From positions 1,968,135 to 2,032,134 of the forward strand of contig KV454011.1 of assembly GCA_001661245.1 (NCBI GenBank): a DNA stretch of 64,000 nucleotides, given 5' to 3'. The stretch's first letter is position 1. Each line of letters opens with the position of its first letter. Shown here piece by piece: positions 62,240-64,000 of this stretch. The translations under genes and the position numbers were made by a program. This stretch comes from Pachysolen tannophilus NRRL Y-2460 (Eukaryota > Ascomycota > Pichiomycetes > Alaninales > Pachysolenaceae). The notes beneath the pieces are model-generated. The model had not been told where the DNA came from and did no database searches. It worked only from the letters and a program-made list of their open reading frames with translations.

Positions 62240-62502
62240 TTCTAAAGAACGAAAAATGTTGCGTGTTGTTTGTTATGTGTTATATTACAATTTTTCAAAT
62301 ATTACTACTTTTACTACTGTGTTTCTTTGTTTGAATTGTTTTATAAAATAATTTAATAAAGGTCTAATAAAATAAATAACTAATAACGAAAATAGATAGA
62401 TACAAAGTAGTACAACAAAAAAAATAAAAGAACTAGCATTAGCATCCCCAGGTGTTTGTGTGTGTATTTTTTTGATTTTTTTTTTCTTTTCCTTCTTCTT
62501 TC

Positions 62503-64000
62503 TTATGCTTCTTCTGGAACATCATCATGGAAATATTTTCCCTCAGTAGTTGGTTTGATTACACCAGTTCTGATCAAGAAATCACCAAAATGTTCACCAT
62601 CTTGTCTTTCTAAAGACCATTTTTTAAATAATGGTTTCAAAATATCCAAGATTTCATCTTCTTTTATAGAAGACCTGTAAAGCTTATTTAAACGTTGTCC
62701 ATAATAACCTCCTCCTAACATCAAGTTATATGCACCTGGTGCTTTACCAATAAGTGCAACTTCTGCTAACCAAGGTCTTGAACAACCATTTGGACAACCA
62801 GTCATCCTCATAACTATAGAATCATGCTTCAACCCATACTCTTCCAAACTTTCTTCAAGTTTTGAAATCAATACCGGTAAATAACGTTCTGATTCAGCCA
62901 TGGCTAAACCACATGTTGGTAATGCTACACATGCTGCCGATGACAATCTTAAACCAGAATAATTTGTATTATCCAACTTATATTTGCTCAATAATGATTT
63001 AACTCCCGCTAAATCAGTATCTGCAATGTTTGAAATTAACATATGCTGGTTACCAGTTAATCTGAATTCACCTTGACCAACTTTAATTAAATAATGAGCA
63101 ATTTCACGTAACCCTGTTTTATGTGGTAATTCTGGAGTATCTTCAACTCTACCATTTTCAATAAAACACGTATAATGATTTAATCCACTTTCATCTTTGA
63201 TCCAACCAAAATAATCAATGTTTGAATCAATTTCAAATGGAACTGGACGTTCAAATTTAAAACCCATTAATTCTTCAACTTTTTGCTTGTATACATCAAC
63301 ACCCATATCATCAATAGTATACTTCAATCTAGCATGTTTTCTATTCTTACGGTCACCAAAATCACGTTGGACTAACATAATTTTTTCACAAGCAATGTGA
63401 ACTTTATCATAAGGAATAAAACCAAATAAACTACCCGTTCTTGGATAAGTTTTCTTGTTGTTATGAGTGGTACCCATACCACCACCAACAGTAACGTTAT
63501 AACCAGTAACAATATTATCTTTATCAACAATGGCAATAAGACCAACATCATGAGCATAAACATCAACATCATTATAAGGAGGGACAGTAATAACAACTTT
63601 GAATTTACGTGGAAGATAAGTAGGACCATAAAGAGGTTCTTGATCAACTAAAGCATTACCTGAAACTAAAACTTTCTTCTTACGTGGACCATCTTTTCTT
63701 GATTCCCAAACTTTAGGATCATTTGGTGAAACATCGTTATCATCAACACCTTCTAACCAAATTTCATGATATGCTGTTGTTTGAGGAAGTAAATGTTCAG
63801 ATACAACGTAGGATGTATGTGCAATTTGTTTATGGACTTTAGCATTAGATGGTAAAGCAGAAACCATTACATTACGGTTAACATCACCACAAGCACCTAA
63901 AGTATCCAATAATACAGAATTCATTCCTCTAATAGCAGCTTTTAAATCATGTTTAACAACACCATGAAGTTGGAATGTAGCTCTGGTGGTAATTTTCATT
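62503..64000 (-). CDS. MET5: Sulfite reductase beta subunit, C-terminal part (window edge)
   Basis: 499 visible codons, open to the right edge; this is the C-terminal third of a protein that has 1442 residues in S. cerevisiae Met5. The ATG at 63999 is internal (KITTRATFQLHGVVKHDLKA is mid-protein sulfite reductase). The hemoprotein signatures are present: NVMVSALPSN, TGNQHMLISNI, and the 4Fe4S/siroheme cysteines in CVALPTCGLAMAES (C-x5-C) and TGCPNGCSRP (C-x3-C). It reduces sulfite to sulfide with NADPH and the Met10 alpha subunit. CTG-clade yeasts call the gene ECM17. The rest lies outside the window. Confidence 0.95.
   Translation of the reverse strand, partial: MKITTRATFQLHGVVKHDLKAAIRGMNSVLLDTLGACGDVNRNVMVSALPSNAKVHKQIAHTSYVVSEHLLPQTTAYHEIWLEGVDDNDVSPNDPKVWESRKDGPRKKKVLVSGNALVDQEPLYGPTYLPRKFKVVITVPPYNDVDVYAHDVGLIAIVDKDNIVTGYNVTVGGGMGTTHNNKKTYPRTGSLFGFIPYDKVHIACEKIMLVQRDFGDRKNRKHARLKYTIDDMGVDVYKQKVEELMGFKFERPVPFEIDSNIDYFGWIKDESGLNHYTCFIENGRVEDTPELPHKTGLREIAHYLIKVGQGEFRLTGNQHMLISNIADTDLAGVKSLLSKYKLDNTNYSGLRLSSAACVALPTCGLAMAESERYLPVLISKLEESLEEYGLKHDSIVMRMTGCPNGCSRPWLAEVALIGKAPGAYNLMLGGGYYGQRLNKLYRSSIKEDEILDILKPLFKKWSLERQDGEHFGDFLIRTGVIKPTTEGKYFHDDVPEEA

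Overview
This window is nuclear DNA from a budding yeast (Saccharomycotina). It is AT-rich and gene-dense, with short intergenic gaps full of poly(A) and (AT)n tracts. The one intron I can see, in PRP19, has a perfect TACTAAC branch site. The gene set is yeast-like: single-gene dynein DYN1, polyubiquitin UBI4, ANP1, MOH1, NOP13, ENT4, PSH1, OCA5 and RCF2. Leucine is mostly TTA/TTG. A few CTG codons sit where dynein relatives have small or polar residues, which weakly suggests a CUG-Ser yeast but does not prove it.

Layout. 1-3.4 kb: RCF2 and PSH1 on minus. 3.8-16.5 kb: DYN1 (4204 codons), divergent from PSH1. 17-19.4 kb: a putative mitochondrial protein. 19.5-24.6 kb: an F-box protein, COX7 and a Zn2Cys6 regulator. 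24.8-33 kb: TAF8, the two halves of the cohesin kleisin MCD1, then YTA7. 33-40.3 kb: ECM29 and UBI4. 40.8-48.5 kb: ENT4, spliced PRP19, ANP1, NOP13. 48.9-56.1 kb: a Ser-rich membrane protein, OCA5, MOH1. 56.8-62.3 kb: S-formylglutathione hydrolase, a GH85 endo-beta-N-acetylglucosaminidase, RPN10 and NBL1. 62.5 kb to the end: the C-terminal part of sulfite reductase beta (MET5/ECM17), cut by the window edge.

Main finding. MCD1/SCC1 lies in two head-to-head pieces. The N-terminal kleisin half is on plus (27604-28269). The C-terminal half, with the winged-helix end, is on minus (26575 to about 27462). Flipping the roughly 790 bp between a TTTTAA at 27463-27468 and a TTAAAA at 28250-28255 would give one uninterrupted 512-codon kleisin. 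The join falls inside the predicted second separase site. An MluI cell-cycle box (ACGCGT) now lies beyond the 3' end of the N-half, where it would have been upstream of the intact gene. This could be a real rearranged allele, a natural gene fission, or a local assembly inversion.

Other points. ECM29, UBI4 and RPN10 share a TATA plus PACE-like (Rpn4-type) arrangement in the same orientation. The DYN1/PSH1 promoter holds two inverted pairs of CGGAGAA. The Ser-rich membrane protein has no in-frame ATG before its extracellular region. ANP1 and MOH1 carry long low-complexity additions. The GH85 enzyme is absent from S. cerevisiae. I saw no tRNA, rRNA, transposon, LTR element or CRISPR array.
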